From contig JANXTS010000077.1 in assembly GCA_025352265.1 (NCBI GenBank), forward strand, positions 62,001 to 126,000: 64,000 nucleotides of DNA. Direction: 5' to 3'. The position numbers and the translations under genes are program-made. Under the pieces are notes generated by a model, which worked only from the letters and a program-made list of their open reading frames with translations, had not been told where the DNA came from and ran no database searches. Shown in pieces: positions 37,122-46,277 of this stretch (positions within the stretch are counted from its first letter, which is position 1; the number at the start of each line of letters is the position of its first letter). The stretch is from Variovorax sp. (GTDB taxonomy: Bacteria > Pseudomonadota > Gammaproteobacteria > Burkholderiales > Burkholderiaceae_C).

Positions 37122-38813
37122 ATGGTTCGTTCAACCCAACAACTCCATTCGCCGCGTGAGCCGTCGCCGCTGCGTACAGCCGCGACGGTTCTCCTGCTGC
37201 GCGATACGCCCGACGGGCCAGAGGTTCTGATGACGCGGCGGTCGTCGAGCGCCAGCTTTGCGCCCGGCGCGTACGTGTTTCCCGGAGGCCGGATCGATGA
37301 GGCCGATACCTCGGCACACCGCATTGCGACACGTCGCCGCACGCAAAGTCGGCTGCAGCTCACACAAGCTATTGCTGCCATCCGCGAGAGCTTCGAAGAA
37401 CTGGGCGTCCTGCTTGCACACCACGCCGATGGCAGTCCTGTCACGGCAGCCGAGATTGGCGCAATGGACCGCAGCACCGCGTCTACGACCATCGCCTTTG
37501 CAGAACAATGCGCCGAGCGCGGCTTGCTGCTGTCGACCGACAAAGTCTTTACTTTCGCCCATTGGATTACCGACCGCGATCTGCCCAAGCGTTTCGACGT
37601 GCCGTTTATCGTCGCGCGCATGCCGGAAGGGCAGACGCCGGTAGCGGATGAAACCGAGCAGTTCGAGCCTTGCTGGGTGCGGCCTGCCGATGCGCTGGAC
37701 CGCCATAAGGCAGGCAGCTTCTTCATGATCTTCCCGACGGTGCGTACGCTCGAGCGACTCGCTGCCTACGGCGACGTCGACGCAGTGCTCGGCGCCTGCG
37801 TCAATCGCGCGGAAGGCGAAGGACCGCTCTGGACCAGTTGCCCGCGCGCCGGCCTGCTGGCCGGGATCGACGCGCGCTACATGGAAACCGATTCGCCATA
37901 CGGCGAGCTTGCGATGGTGTGCCCCGATGGCCAGATCCTGCATACGCTCGACTGGCAGAACGAAGCGCCTGTGCCGCTGCTGAAAAACCTGCAACGGCTC
38001 ACCGCACCCAATCCGAGCGCCATGACCGGCCCGGGCACCAACAGCTACATCGTGGGCGACGCGGCGACTGGCTACATCGTGATCGATCCGGGTCCGAACG
38101 ACTTCGACCACATCGGCCGCCTCTGGCGCGCGACGCAAGGCGATATCCGCATGATCGTGTGCACGCATTCGCACGCGGACCATTCACCAGGCGCTGCGCC
38201 GCTGCAGGCGCTGTGCAAGACGCAGCCACCGATCCTGGGGCTGCCGTCGGCCACCACCTCGCGCCCAACGGCGCGGTTCACGCCTGACCGGGCGCTGCAT
38301 GACGGCGAGCAGCTCACGCTCAGCTCGTCGTCGCACTCCGAATCGCCACACTCCGAATCGCAGACTCACAAGCACACGCTGCGCGTGATCCATACGCCGG
38401 GCCACGCTGCCAACCACCTGTGCCTGCTGCTCGAAGAAGACGGCTTGCTGTTCTCGGGCGATCACATCCTGAACGGCAGTACGACGGTGGTCGATCCGCC
38501 CGACGGCGATATGACGGCTTACCTGAACTCGCTCGACACGCTCGACATCGCCTGCGTGAACGACGGCGTCGGATTCATCCTGCCCGCACACGGCTACGTG
38601 ATCGGCAGTCCGCGCGAAGCCATCGCCATGCTGAAGGCGCATCGGCTGCGGCGCGAGGCCAAGGTGGCAGCCGCCATGCGCCACCTACCACAGGGCAGCG
38701 TCGAAGACTGGGTGCCGATCGCTTACGACGATGTGCCGGAGCGCATGTGGCCGGTGGCCGCGCGCTCATTGACGGCACACGTCGAACGGCTGCAGCGATT
38801 GGCGGCGCAATGA
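37122..38813 (+). CDS. Nudix hydrolase-metallo-beta-lactamase fusion protein
   Basis: 563 residues. The N-terminal part (about 15-240) is a Nudix-like domain with the box core RESFEELGVLL after ASFAPGAYVFPGGR. The C-terminal part (about 290-520) is a metallo-beta-lactamase fold with metal motifs CTHSHADHSPG, HTPGHAANH, FSGDHILNG and PAHG, related to LACTB2-like endoribonuclease/hydrolases. A 12-base tandem near-repeat near 38335 encodes SHSESPHSES between strands of the second domain. Both active sites look complete. It ends in ATGA overlapping the next gene. Substrates unknown. Confidence 0.88.
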   Translation: MVRSTQQLHSPREPSPLRTAATVLLLRDTPDGPEVLMTRRSSSASFAPGAYVFPGGRIDEADTSAHRIATRRRTQSRLQLTQAIAAIRESFEELGVLLAHHADGSPVTAAEIGAMDRSTASTTIAFAEQCAERGLLLSTDKVFTFAHWITDRDLPKRFDVPFIVARMPEGQTPVADETEQFEPCWVRPADALDRHKAGSFFMIFPTVRTLERLAAYGDVDAVLGACVNRAEGEGPLWTSCPRAGLLAGIDARYMETDSPYGELAMVCPDGQILHTLDWQNEAPVPLLKNLQRLTAPNPSAMTGPGTNSYIVGDAATGYIVIDPGPNDFDHIGRLWRATQGDIRMIVCTHSHADHSPGAAPLQALCKTQPPILGLPSATTSRPTARFTPDRALHDGEQLTLSSSSHSESPHSESQTHKHTLRVIHTPGHAANHLCLLLEEDGLLFSGDHILNGSTTVVDPPDGDMTAYLNSLDTLDIACVNDGVGFILPAHGYVIGSPREAIAMLKAHRLRREAKVAAAMRHLPQGSVEDWVPIAYDDVPERMWPVAARSLTAHVERLQRLAAQ

Positions 38814-39559
38814 GCACTCTGGACGAAAACCACAACAGCCGCGAGAGGCGCAGCGGCCCTGTAGACGAAGGCGTTCGCCTCGCCAAGCGCGTAGCCGCCG
38901 CCGCCGGCTGCTCTCGGCGTGAAGCCGAGCTGTTGATCGAAAGCGGCGCAGTGCGCGTAGACGGCGAGCCGGTTCTTGTGCCGCAATCGCGCGTGCGCGA
39001 AGGCCAACGCGTCGACATCGAACCCGGGGCGCGACCGCAGCCGGTGATGGCGGTGACGTTGCTGCTGCACAAGCCGGCCGGCACCGAAACCGATGCAGCG
39101 CATCGCTTGCTGTTCGCGGCGAATCACCACGAGCCGGAGCGTGCGGGCCTGCGTTTTCTGCCGCACCACGTGAAGGCCCAGCGCGTGATGACGCCGCTCG
39201 AAACCGGCGCCAGCGGGCTGGTCGTATTCACGCAAGAGTTCCGCATCGAGCGCAAGCTGCAGGAAGACGCCGGCGTGATGGAACACGAGGTCGTGGTCGA
39301 TGTCGCCGGCCCTGTCGGTCCCGAAATCTTGAATCGCCTGGAACGCACGCCGGCACGCGTCAGCATCGGCCAGCAGGGTGAGGGCCATACCGGTTTGCGT
39401 TTTGCGCTGAAGGGTGCGCGACCTGGGCAAATCGCCCACATCTGCGACGGCGTGGGCCTGCGCATCCTGTCGATGAAGCGCATCCGCATCGGCCGCGTGC
39501 CGCTGGCCGGGCTGCTGCCAGGCCAATGGCGCTACCTGCTGCCGAGCGAGCGGTTCTGA
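38810..39559 (+). CDS. RsuA/RluB-family pseudouridine synthase, catalytic Asp replaced
   Basis: 249 residues. An N-terminal S4 RNA-binding domain (about 22-70, RLAKRVAAAAGCSRREAE) is followed by a pseudouridine synthase fold. In active members the motif G-R-L-D-x-x-T/S-x-G-L carries the catalytic Asp; here residues 128-137 read TPLETGASGL, so position 131 is Glu. The Ser-Gly-Leu part is kept. It may be inactive or an RNA-binding protein that lost catalysis. The start ATG overlaps the stop of the upstream gene by 4 bases (ATGA). It converges on rnpB. Confidence 0.83.
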   Translation: MSTLDENHNSRERRSGPVDEGVRLAKRVAAAAGCSRREAELLIESGAVRVDGEPVLVPQSRVREGQRVDIEPGARPQPVMAVTLLLHKPAGTETDAAHRLLFAANHHEPERAGLRFLPHHVKAQRVMTPLETGASGLVVFTQEFRIERKLQEDAGVMEHEVVVDVAGPVGPEILNRLERTPARVSIGQQGEGHTGLRFALKGARPGQIAHICDGVGLRILSMKRIRIGRVPLAGLLPGQWRYLLPSERF

Positions 39560-39582
39560 TGAAGGCTCGTCGGCTGAATTAG

Positions 39583-39922
39583 TGTGAAGCGCGCCTGTAC
39601 GCCGGATTCTGTGTACCGGCGTTCTTGCGAACTCCGGCATGACCGCCATTACTCTGGGCCGTTTGTCGCCAAACAGCTCGATGCCACCTACCCGCCAGCT
39701 CAGCGGAACCACCTCGATACTGGCCTACTTGGTGTTGCTGCGCGCAGAGATTGCCCGTTTCACCCGGATCGGGGTTGCCCCTCCACCGACTCGTCTCTGT
39801 TGCTCTGATCCTCACCTCACGGTGGAGAGCCGTTAGCTCCTGCGCTGTCCTGTGCAGTCCGGACGTTCCTCCAGTGCCTGGTTTCCCAGATCGCACCAGC
39901 GGCGGTCCAGCGTGCTTCACAA
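39583..39922 (-). ncRNA. rnpB: RNase P RNA (class A)
   Basis: About 340 bases on the minus strand. The 5' part contains the conserved GAGGAACGTCCGGAC (normally GAGGAAAGTCCGG, one substitution). The middle holds ACAGAGACGAGTCGGTGG and CAGGGTGAAAC-like segments (here CCGGGTGAAACGG) plus AGCAACACCAAGTAGGC. The 3' part holds GGCGGGTAGGTGGC and ACAGAATCCGGCGTACAGG. The ends GTGAAGC (5', near 39920) and GCTTCAC (3', near 39584) pair as helix P1 and set the limits to within a few bases. A GATAAT -10 box at 39927-39932 fits a start near 39921. It forms the ribozyme that matures tRNA 5' ends. Confidence 0.93.
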
Positions 39923-39982
39923 CGAGATTATCGCCACAATGAACTTCCACCCCAGATCGCCCAGATCAACCAAGGAGACTCC

Positions 39983-40921
39983 ATGAAAGCCGACACGATC
40001 CTCGCCACCATCGGCAACACGCCGCACATCCGCATCCAGCGCCTGTTCGGCAACCTCGCAAAACCGGGGCAGCAAGTCTGGATCAAATCCGAACGCGCCA
40101 ACCCTGGCGGCTCTATCAAGGACCGCATCGCCCTCGCGATGGTCGAAGACGCGGAAAAATCGGGTGCACTCAAGTCCGGCGGCACCATCATCGAACCGAC
40201 CTCCGGCAATACCGGCATCGGCCTCGCGATGGTCGCAGCGGTCAAGGGCTACAAGCTCATTCTCGTGATGCCGGACTCGATGTCGATCGAGCGACGCCGC
40301 CTGATGCTGGCCTATGGCGCGACTTTCGACCTGACGCCGCGCGCCGGCGGCATGAAGGCGGCCATCGCGCGCGCCGAAGAGCTGGTCGCCGGCATCCCCA
40401 ATTCGTGGATGCCGCAGCAGTTCAACAACCCGGCCAACGTCGAAGTGCATGTGCGCACTACGGCCGAAGAAATCGCCGCGGACTTCCCCGACGGCATCGA
40501 CGTGATGATCACCGGTGTCGGCACCGGCGGCCACATTACCGGCGTCGCCAAGGTGCTGAAGGCGAAGTGGCCCAAGCTGAAGGTGTTCGCGGTCGAACCG
40601 GTCGCATCGCCAGTGCTTTCCGGCGGCAGTCCGGCGCCGCACCCGATCCAGGGCATCGGTGCCGGCTTCGTGCCGAAAATCATGGACATGGCGTTGATGG
40701 ATGGCGTGATCCAGGTCGATGCCGAACCGGCCCGCGAGATGGCGCGCCGCAGCGCCGCAGAAGAAGGCACGCTGGTGGGCATTTCGTCCGGCGCCACGCT
40801 CGCCGCCATCGCGCAAAAGCTGCCCGAGCTGGCAGCCGATGCCGTGGTGCTGGGGTTCAACTACGACACGGGCGAACGGTATCTGTCGGTGGAGGGGTTC
40901 TTGCCGGCGTTGCCGGGCTGA
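39983..40921 (+). CDS. cysK: Cysteine synthase (O-acetylserine sulfhydrylase)
   Basis: PLP enzyme that makes cysteine from O-acetylserine and sulfide. The PLP lysine is Lys46 in NPGGSIKDR; the substrate loop TSGNTG is at 73-78 and the phosphate-binding GTGGH follows in the middle. 312 residues, typical of CysK. An AAGGAG ribosome-binding site lies 6 bases upstream of the ATG. Only about 60 bases separate the start from the divergent rnpB 5' end, so the two promoters must nearly overlap. CysK versus CysM cannot be settled by eye. Confidence 0.92.
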   Translation: MKADTILATIGNTPHIRIQRLFGNLAKPGQQVWIKSERANPGGSIKDRIALAMVEDAEKSGALKSGGTIIEPTSGNTGIGLAMVAAVKGYKLILVMPDSMSIERRRLMLAYGATFDLTPRAGGMKAAIARAEELVAGIPNSWMPQQFNNPANVEVHVRTTAEEIAADFPDGIDVMITGVGTGGHITGVAKVLKAKWPKLKVFAVEPVASPVLSGGSPAPHPIQGIGAGFVPKIMDMALMDGVIQVDAEPAREMARRSAAEEGTLVGISSGATLAAIAQKLPELAADAVVLGFNYDTGERYLSVEGFLPALPG

Positions 40922-40986
40922 TCGCAGGCGGCCGGTATCATCGCGGCCCTTCACCGCACCTGCCCGATCGACACGGGCCGCACGCC

Positions 40987-42636
40987 ATGATCCGCCTCTC
41001 CGAACTCAAACTCCCGCTCGACCACACGCCCGAAGCGTTGCAGCAGCTTATCGCGCGCACGCTCGATGTCGATGTGCTCGACCTCCAGACTTTCACCGTC
41101 TTCAAGCGCAGCTTCGATGCGCGCAAGGCCGAGCTGCTGACGGTCTACATCGTCGATGTCGCGCTTGTCGATCCGCAACGCGAATCTGCTCTGCTGGCGC
41201 AGTACGCGGCGCACCCGCACATCCAGCCTGCGCCCGACATGGTGTGGCGCGCGCCGTCTCGTGCGCCGGCCGACTTACCGCTGCGCCCGGTGGTCGTCGG
41301 CTTCGGGCCGTGCGGCATCTTCTGCGCGCTGGTGCTGGCGCAAATGGGCTTCAGGCCTATCGTGCTGGAGCGCGGCAAGCCGGTTCGGCAGCGGACCCAC
41401 GACACCTGGAAGCTGTGGCGCAAGGGTGTGCTCGATCCGGAGTCGAACGTGCAGTTCGGCGAAGGCGGTGCCGGCACGTTTTCAGACGGCAAGCTCTACA
41501 GCCAGATCAAGGACCCGCGCTTTCTCGGTCGCAAGGTGATGGAAGAGTTCGTCAAAGCTGGTGCACCGCCTGAAATCCTCTATGTCGCGCATCCGCACAT
41601 CGGCACCTTCAAGCTGGTGAAAGTGGTCGAGGCCATGCGCGCAGAAATCGTCGCGCTGGGCGGCGAGATCCGCTTCGAGCAACGCGTGACGGACGTGCAG
41701 ATTGAAGACGGCCATATTCGAGGCCTGACTGTGCTCGACCAGGCCACAGGTGCGACGAGCGAGCTGCGCGCCGACCACGTCGTACTGGCGCTCGGCCACA
41801 GTGCGCGCGACACCTTTGAAATGCTGCACCTGCGCGGCGTCCACATCGACGCCAAGCCGTTCTCGATCGGCTTTCGCGTCGAACATCCCCAGGGTCTGAT
41901 CGACCGCGCACGCTGGGGTCGGCATGCCGGCCATCCGCTGCTGGGTTCGGCCGACTACAAGCTGGTGCATCACGCCAGCAATGGACGGGCGGTCTACAGC
42001 TTCTGCATGTGCCCAGGCGGGACAGTGGTCGCTGCGACCAGCGAGCCAGGGCGCGTCGTCACCAACGGAATGAGCCAGTATTCACGCAACGAGCGGAATG
42101 CCAATGCCGGCATCGTGGTCGGCATCGAGCCGAGCGACTTCCCGGGTTGGACTGCCACTGAAAAGGGCGACGCGTTAGCCGGCATGGCGCTTCAGCGCGA
42201 GCTCGAATCCAACGCCTTCGTGCTGGGCGGCAGCGACTATTGCGCACCCGGCCAGCTGGTGGGTGACTTCGTCGCCGGCAAGCCGTCCACCGCGCTCGGC
42301 AGCGTGGTTCCGTCGTACCAGCCGGGCGTCACGCCGACCGACCTGCACTGCGCCCTGCCCGGCTATGCCATCGAAGCCATGCGGGAAGCCTTCCCCGCCT
42401 TCGGTCGCAAGATCAAGGGTTTCGACCTGCACGATGCCGTGTTGACCGGCGTCGAAACCCGCACCTCGTCGCCCATCCGCATGACGCGCGGCGACGACTA
42501 CCAGAGCCTGAACGTGCGCGGGCTGTATCCGGCCGGGGAAGGGGCTAGTTATGCGGGCGGGATTCTGTCGGCGGGGGTGGACGGGATCAAGGTGGCCGAG
42601 GCAGTCGCACGCGGCGTGCTTGCCAAGGCGCGTTGA
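40987..42636 (+). CDS. FAD-dependent oxidoreductase (COG2509-like)
   Basis: 549 residues. An N-terminal domain of about 95 residues precedes the FAD-binding Rossmann loop VVGFGPCGIFCALVLA; later come EGGAGTFSDGKLYS, HSARDTFEML and the C-terminal FAD motif GLYPAGEGASYAGGI. No membrane segment. This is the uncharacterised dehydrogenase family that has a small extra N-terminal domain. The start at MIRLSELKLPLDH was chosen because the longer frame overlaps cysK. Reaction unknown. Confidence 0.85.
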   Translation: MIRLSELKLPLDHTPEALQQLIARTLDVDVLDLQTFTVFKRSFDARKAELLTVYIVDVALVDPQRESALLAQYAAHPHIQPAPDMVWRAPSRAPADLPLRPVVVGFGPCGIFCALVLAQMGFRPIVLERGKPVRQRTHDTWKLWRKGVLDPESNVQFGEGGAGTFSDGKLYSQIKDPRFLGRKVMEEFVKAGAPPEILYVAHPHIGTFKLVKVVEAMRAEIVALGGEIRFEQRVTDVQIEDGHIRGLTVLDQATGATSELRADHVVLALGHSARDTFEMLHLRGVHIDAKPFSIGFRVEHPQGLIDRARWGRHAGHPLLGSADYKLVHHASNGRAVYSFCMCPGGTVVAATSEPGRVVTNGMSQYSRNERNANAGIVVGIEPSDFPGWTATEKGDALAGMALQRELESNAFVLGGSDYCAPGQLVGDFVAGKPSTALGSVVPSYQPGVTPTDLHCALPGYAIEAMREAFPAFGRKIKGFDLHDAVLTGVETRTSSPIRMTRGDDYQSLNVRGLYPAGEGASYAGGILSAGVDGIKVAEAVARGVLAKAR

Positions 42637-42682
42637 AATACGCCACCGGACACACCCCTGAACACATCACGAAAGCAAAACG

Positions 42683-43306
42683 ATGACCGACAACGACTTT
42701 CACTACTACGAGCCTGCCAGCGGGAACGGCCTGCCGCACGACCCGTTCAATGCGATCGTCGGTCCGCGACCGATCGGCTGGATTTCGTCGAAGAGCAGGG
42801 CGGGCGTGCTCAACCTCGCGCCCTACAGCTTCTTCAACGGCTTCAACTACACGCCGCCGATCATCGGCTTCTCGAGCATCACTGCGAAAGACAGCCTGCA
42901 CAACATCCGCGAAACCGGCGAGTTCGGGTGGAACCTGGTCACACGGCCGTTGGCGGAGCAGATGAACATGTCCTGCGCGGCGGTACCTGCCGATGTCGAC
43001 GAGTTCCAACTTGCCGGCCTGACACCCGTGGCATCGCGAAAGATCGACGTGCCTCGCGTGGCCGAAAGCCCGGTGTCTTTCGAGTGCAAGCTGACGCAGA
43101 TCGTGCAGTTGCAGGCGGCCGACGGAACTGCCATTTCGAGCTGGCTCGTGCTGGGCGAAGTGGTCGCGGTGCACATCGCCCGGCGGCTCTTGAACAATGG
43201 CATCTACGACACCGCAGCGGCCGAGCCGATACTCCGTGGCGGCGGTCCGGCGGACTACTTTGCGGTGACAGCCGACAATCGCTTCCAGATGCGCCGTCCG
43301 CGCTGA
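42683..43306 (+). CDS. Flavin reductase-like domain protein (FMN-binding)
   Basis: 207 residues of the flavin-reductase-like, FMN-binding split-barrel family (DIM6/NTAB type). Motifs seen are VGPRPIGWISS, LAPYSFFNGFNYTPPIIGF and WNLVTRPLAEQMN. Members reduce flavins or are flavoproteins of unknown substrate. It follows the FAD oxidoreductase by 46 bases on the same strand, so a shared redox role is possible but unproven. Confidence 0.88.
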   Translation: MTDNDFHYYEPASGNGLPHDPFNAIVGPRPIGWISSKSRAGVLNLAPYSFFNGFNYTPPIIGFSSITAKDSLHNIRETGEFGWNLVTRPLAEQMNMSCAAVPADVDEFQLAGLTPVASRKIDVPRVAESPVSFECKLTQIVQLQAADGTAISSWLVLGEVVAVHIARRLLNNGIYDTAAAEPILRGGGPADYFAVTADNRFQMRRPR

Positions 43307-43340
43307 TCCGAGACTCCCGATTTTTCTTGCAAGCGACCCC

Positions 43341-44333
43341 ATGACCGAAGACGCCATTCAGACCGAACCCACCGCGGTGAACACGCCCGTTGCGCGGGCC
43401 CAAGACACGACCGCCGCATCCGAGGGCACCCCATCGAACGCAGCGACAGAACCGAACGAGCCGCGCCGCAACTCGCGGCCGCCGCGCTCTGGCCGGGGTG
43501 GAGGCCAAAGGCCGACCGCCGGCCAGGAACAGCAACAGCCAGGGCGGCAACAGGGACCGCAAGGGCAACGCGGGCAGCAGCCACACCAGGGCCAGCGTGA
43601 CCAGCGCGCGCCCCGTCCGGCGCGTCAGGTGCATCCCGTTCTGGAGCAATTGTTCGAACTGCATCCCAAGCTGTTCGGCGCGCGCTTCCTGCCGCTCAAA
43701 CTCGGCACGTACGAAGACCTGATCGCACGCCACCCCGACACCTTCAAGACCGAAGAACTGAAGGTCGCGATGGGCCTGCATGCGCGCTCGACGCGCTACC
43801 TGGAAAGCGTCGCTGCCGGCCATGCGCGGCACGACCTCGACGGCAATGCGGTCGAACCGGTCGCGCCCGAGCATGTGCACCACGCGATCCTGGAAGTGTT
43901 CAAGCGCCGCCAGGCCCGCTCGAAGGACGATCTGCGGCCTCAGTTGCAGGAGCGAATCACCGCGGCGATCGAAGCCTCTGGGATGCCGCGCGAGGTGTAT
44001 GCCGAGCGAGTGAGGGCACGCGACGCGGGCGCCAACGCGGCCCTCGATGAAGCACTGGCCGAACTCGGGCGTCAGGCCGCCAAGCGTGAAGCGCTGCTGC
44101 GCGCTTTCGAAGCCAGCGGCAAGGACGAATCCGGGTTCGCCGACATGTACGGCATGGACCCAGTCGAAGTGAAGCGAATCCTCCAACGCGCTCGCAGCGA
44201 CAAGGCTGCGGAGGCGGAGCGTGCAGCTGCGGCTTCCGTTGCAGCTGTTGAAGCTGAAGCCGAAGCAGAAGCAGAAGCGACGGCGAATGCTGTGCCGTCC
44301 GATGATTCGAAAGATGCCGGCCACGCCTCATAG
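43341..44333 (+). CDS. ProQ/FinO-domain RNA-binding protein
   Basis: 330 residues. The FinO/ProQ RNA chaperone domain (about 95-210) begins VHPVLEQLFELHPKLFGARFLPLKLG and contains the conserved Arg/Tyr region ARSTRYLESV. It is flanked by an N-terminal disordered stretch of about 90 residues rich in Gln, Gly, Arg and Pro (RNSRPPRSGRGGGQ, repeated QG units) and by a C-terminal Glu/Ala run (EAEAEAEAEA). ProQ-type proteins bind structured RNAs and 3' ends. A strong intrinsic terminator follows. Confidence 0.88.
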   Translation: MTEDAIQTEPTAVNTPVARAQDTTAASEGTPSNAATEPNEPRRNSRPPRSGRGGGQRPTAGQEQQQPGRQQGPQGQRGQQPHQGQRDQRAPRPARQVHPVLEQLFELHPKLFGARFLPLKLGTYEDLIARHPDTFKTEELKVAMGLHARSTRYLESVAAGHARHDLDGNAVEPVAPEHVHHAILEVFKRRQARSKDDLRPQLQERITAAIEASGMPREVYAERVRARDAGANAALDEALAELGRQAAKREALLRAFEASGKDESGFADMYGMDPVEVKRILQRARSDKAAEAERAAAASVAAVEAEAEAEAEATANAVPSDDSKDAGHAS

Positions 44334-44353
44334 AAATCCGGCGATCCAAGTAC

Positions 44354-44384
44354 AAAAGCCGGCAACAGGTTGCCGGCTTTTTTT
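44354..44384 (+). terminator. Intrinsic terminator, probably bidirectional
   Basis: An 8-bp GC-rich stem (44358-44365 with 44370-44377), extended by A-T pairs, has a CAGG loop, a 7-base T run on the plus strand and an A4 run on the other side. It ends the proQ-type gene and may also end htpX, which converges on it. Confidence 0.88.
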
Positions 44385-44449
44385 GCTTTGCAGAGGAGCG
44401 AGCGAGGCCTGCGCCCTGAACGCCAGCCGCTACCCCCGCACTCAAAGTC

Positions 44450-45325
44450 TCAAGCCTGGGCGTTCTGCAGCGCAGCGATGCGCTCTTCGATCGGCGGGTG
44501 CGTGGCAAACAGCTTGCCGATGCCACCGGTGATGCCCATCGCCTCGACCGACTTGGGCAGTTGGCCCGCAGGCAAACCACCCAGCCGTGCCAGCGCGTTC
44601 ATCATCGGCTGCTTCCTGCCCATCAAGCTGGCCGATCCTGCATCCGCGCGGAATTCCCGATGGCGCGAGAACCATGCGACGACGATCTGCGCGGCGAAGC
44701 CCAGCACGATGTCGAGCACCAGCGTCGTGATCATGTAGCCGATGCCGGGCCCGGAATTGCGGTCATCACCGCGCCGCAGAAAGCTGTCTACCGCGTAGCC
44801 GATGACACGCGACAGGAACACGACGAAGGTGTTCATCACGCCCTGGATCAACGCCATCGTGACCATATCGCCGTTGGCGACGTGCGCGATCTCGTGGCCG
44901 ATGACGGCCTCCACCTCTTCGCGCGTCATGTTCGTCAGCAGGCCCGTAGACACCGCGACAAGCGACGAATTCTTGAAGGCACCGGTCGCAAAGGCATTAG
45001 GTTCGCCTTCGAAAATACCGACCTCGGGCATGCCGATCTTGGCCGTGTCGGCAAACTTGCGTACCGTCTCGACGATCCATGCTTCATCGGCCGACTGTGG
45101 GTTGTTGATGATGCGGATGCCGGCCGTCCAGTTGGCCATCGGCTTGCTGATGAGCAACGAAATGATCGCGCCACCGAAGCCCATGACCAGAGCGAAACCG
45201 AGCAGCGCCGGAAGGTTGAGGCCGCTGGATGTCAGATAGCGATTGAAGCCGAACAGGCTCGACACGACGCCCAGCACCGCAACGACCAACACGTTGGTGA
45301 GCACGAACAGAAGAATGCGTTTCAA
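44450..45325 (-). CDS. htpX: Membrane zinc metalloprotease HtpX
   Basis: M48-family inner-membrane protease that degrades damaged membrane proteins. The zinc motif HEIAH is at residues 144-148, with the third ligand Glu in REFRADAGS. Two N-terminal and two central hydrophobic segments are present. The start is a TTG at 45325 ([11 protein letters not shown]), preceded by GGAGAAA 5-9 bases upstream; the longer frame to 45370 begins with residues unlike the family. 291 residues, the normal length. Confidence 0.93.
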   Translation of the reverse strand: MKRILLFVLTNVLVVAVLGVVSSLFGFNRYLTSSGLNLPALLGFALVMGFGGAIISLLISKPMANWTAGIRIINNPQSADEAWIVETVRKFADTAKIGMPEVGIFEGEPNAFATGAFKNSSLVAVSTGLLTNMTREEVEAVIGHEIAHVANGDMVTMALIQGVMNTFVVFLSRVIGYAVDSFLRRGDDRNSGPGIGYMITTLVLDIVLGFAAQIVVAWFSRHREFRADAGSASLMGRKQPMMNALARLGGLPAGQLPKSVEAMGITGGIGKLFATHPPIEERIAALQNAQA

Positions 45326-45470
45326 GTTGATTTCTCCGTGGGGAAAGAAGGCGATAGCGGACCGCGACAACAGGCCGGAAGGTGAGGACCGAAACGTCCC
45401 GCTTCAAGCCTCGCGCCATGTGAACGCAATGGTTTTAGAAGCACCGGCCCTGTTTGTTGGTTGCTTCTTC

Positions 45471-46277
45471 TTAGGGCCGGAAGGGACGAAAAACCTGCGG
45501 ATCATCATAAAAGGAAAAGTTCTCGTTATCGAGCCACCAGCCCGGTATCCCGAGCACCGGCAAAGGCACGAAAGGTTTGGTCGCCAGGTGCGCGGGATCG
45601 AGTGCACGCGCTATCGCGGCGTCGTCGGCCGCGATCGATCGGGTCGCACTCCTTGGCCCCGCGGAGGGAGGCGCCAGCAGCACATGCGCCGTCATGCCCT
45701 TGCGCGGCTGGCACAGCTTGTCGAGCAGCGCGTGGCCGAACACAAGCAGTCGCGCTTGCTGCCACACCGCACGTTCGGTGACGAAAAGGCGCTGCCAGTC
45801 GCGCGCGACAAGCGCCTCCCACAAGACAGGCGGCGCATCGAGTACCGCGCCGTTTTCGTCGAACAGCGTGAGCGCATCGCGCAGCGGACCACGCGCGGCG
45901 CCGACGCCAACCCGCTCGATCTCGGTGGCCTGCAATGCATTCAGGCGCCGCTTGGTTCGCGGCAATGCGAGCCAGGTGAGCCCGTTGAAAAAGTCGTGCA
46001 GGTTGTCGCGGGTCGGGACGGTGCCGGTCTCAAAAATATACGCTTCGTAGGCCCGGTTCGACGGCAATCGATCCTGCGCAACAAAGGCTGGAACGACGTG
46101 CGCGGCGGCACTGTTCACGCTGCCAAACGCGTCTTGCGACGCCGCTTGCAACGCGTCTGCAACCGACGTGTATTCGGTCGGCAATGCAATGACTTCGCCG
46201 ATGTCGCGAACGTGCGCCAGCCAGGGCCGCGTCCAGTCGACTTCGGCAAGGCTCAGTTGCCCGGCGCGCCGGTCCAT
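45471..46277 (-). CDS. DUF3025 family protein
   Basis: 268 residues, cytoplasmic, rich in Trp and aromatic residues; features are FFNGLTWLALPRTKRRLNALQ and the C-terminal LGIPGWWLDNENFSFYDDPQVFRP, typical of DUF3025. No catalytic motif is known. It overlaps the NYN/LOTUS gene by 25 bases and lies downstream of pyrC, so the three genes probably form one transcript. Confidence 0.82.
   Translation of the reverse strand: MDRRAGQLSLAEVDWTRPWLAHVRDIGEVIALPTEYTSVADALQAASQDAFGSVNSAAAHVVPAFVAQDRLPSNRAYEAYIFETGTVPTRDNLHDFFNGLTWLALPRTKRRLNALQATEIERVGVGAARGPLRDALTLFDENGAVLDAPPVLWEALVARDWQRLFVTERAVWQQARLLVFGHALLDKLCQPRKGMTAHVLLAPPSAGPRSATRSIAADDAAIARALDPAHLATKPFVPLPVLGIPGWWLDNENFSFYDDPQVFRPFRP

Noticed and set aside
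38335..38365. Tandem CACTCCGAATCGC-like repeat
   Set aside because: Lies in frame within the metallo-beta-lactamase domain; too short for a CRISPR or mobile element.
45444..45480. 8-bp inverted repeat CCGGCCCT/AGGGCCGG upstream of the DUF3025 stop
   Set aside because: The loop is about 20 bases and no U tract follows; likely chance in GC-rich DNA.
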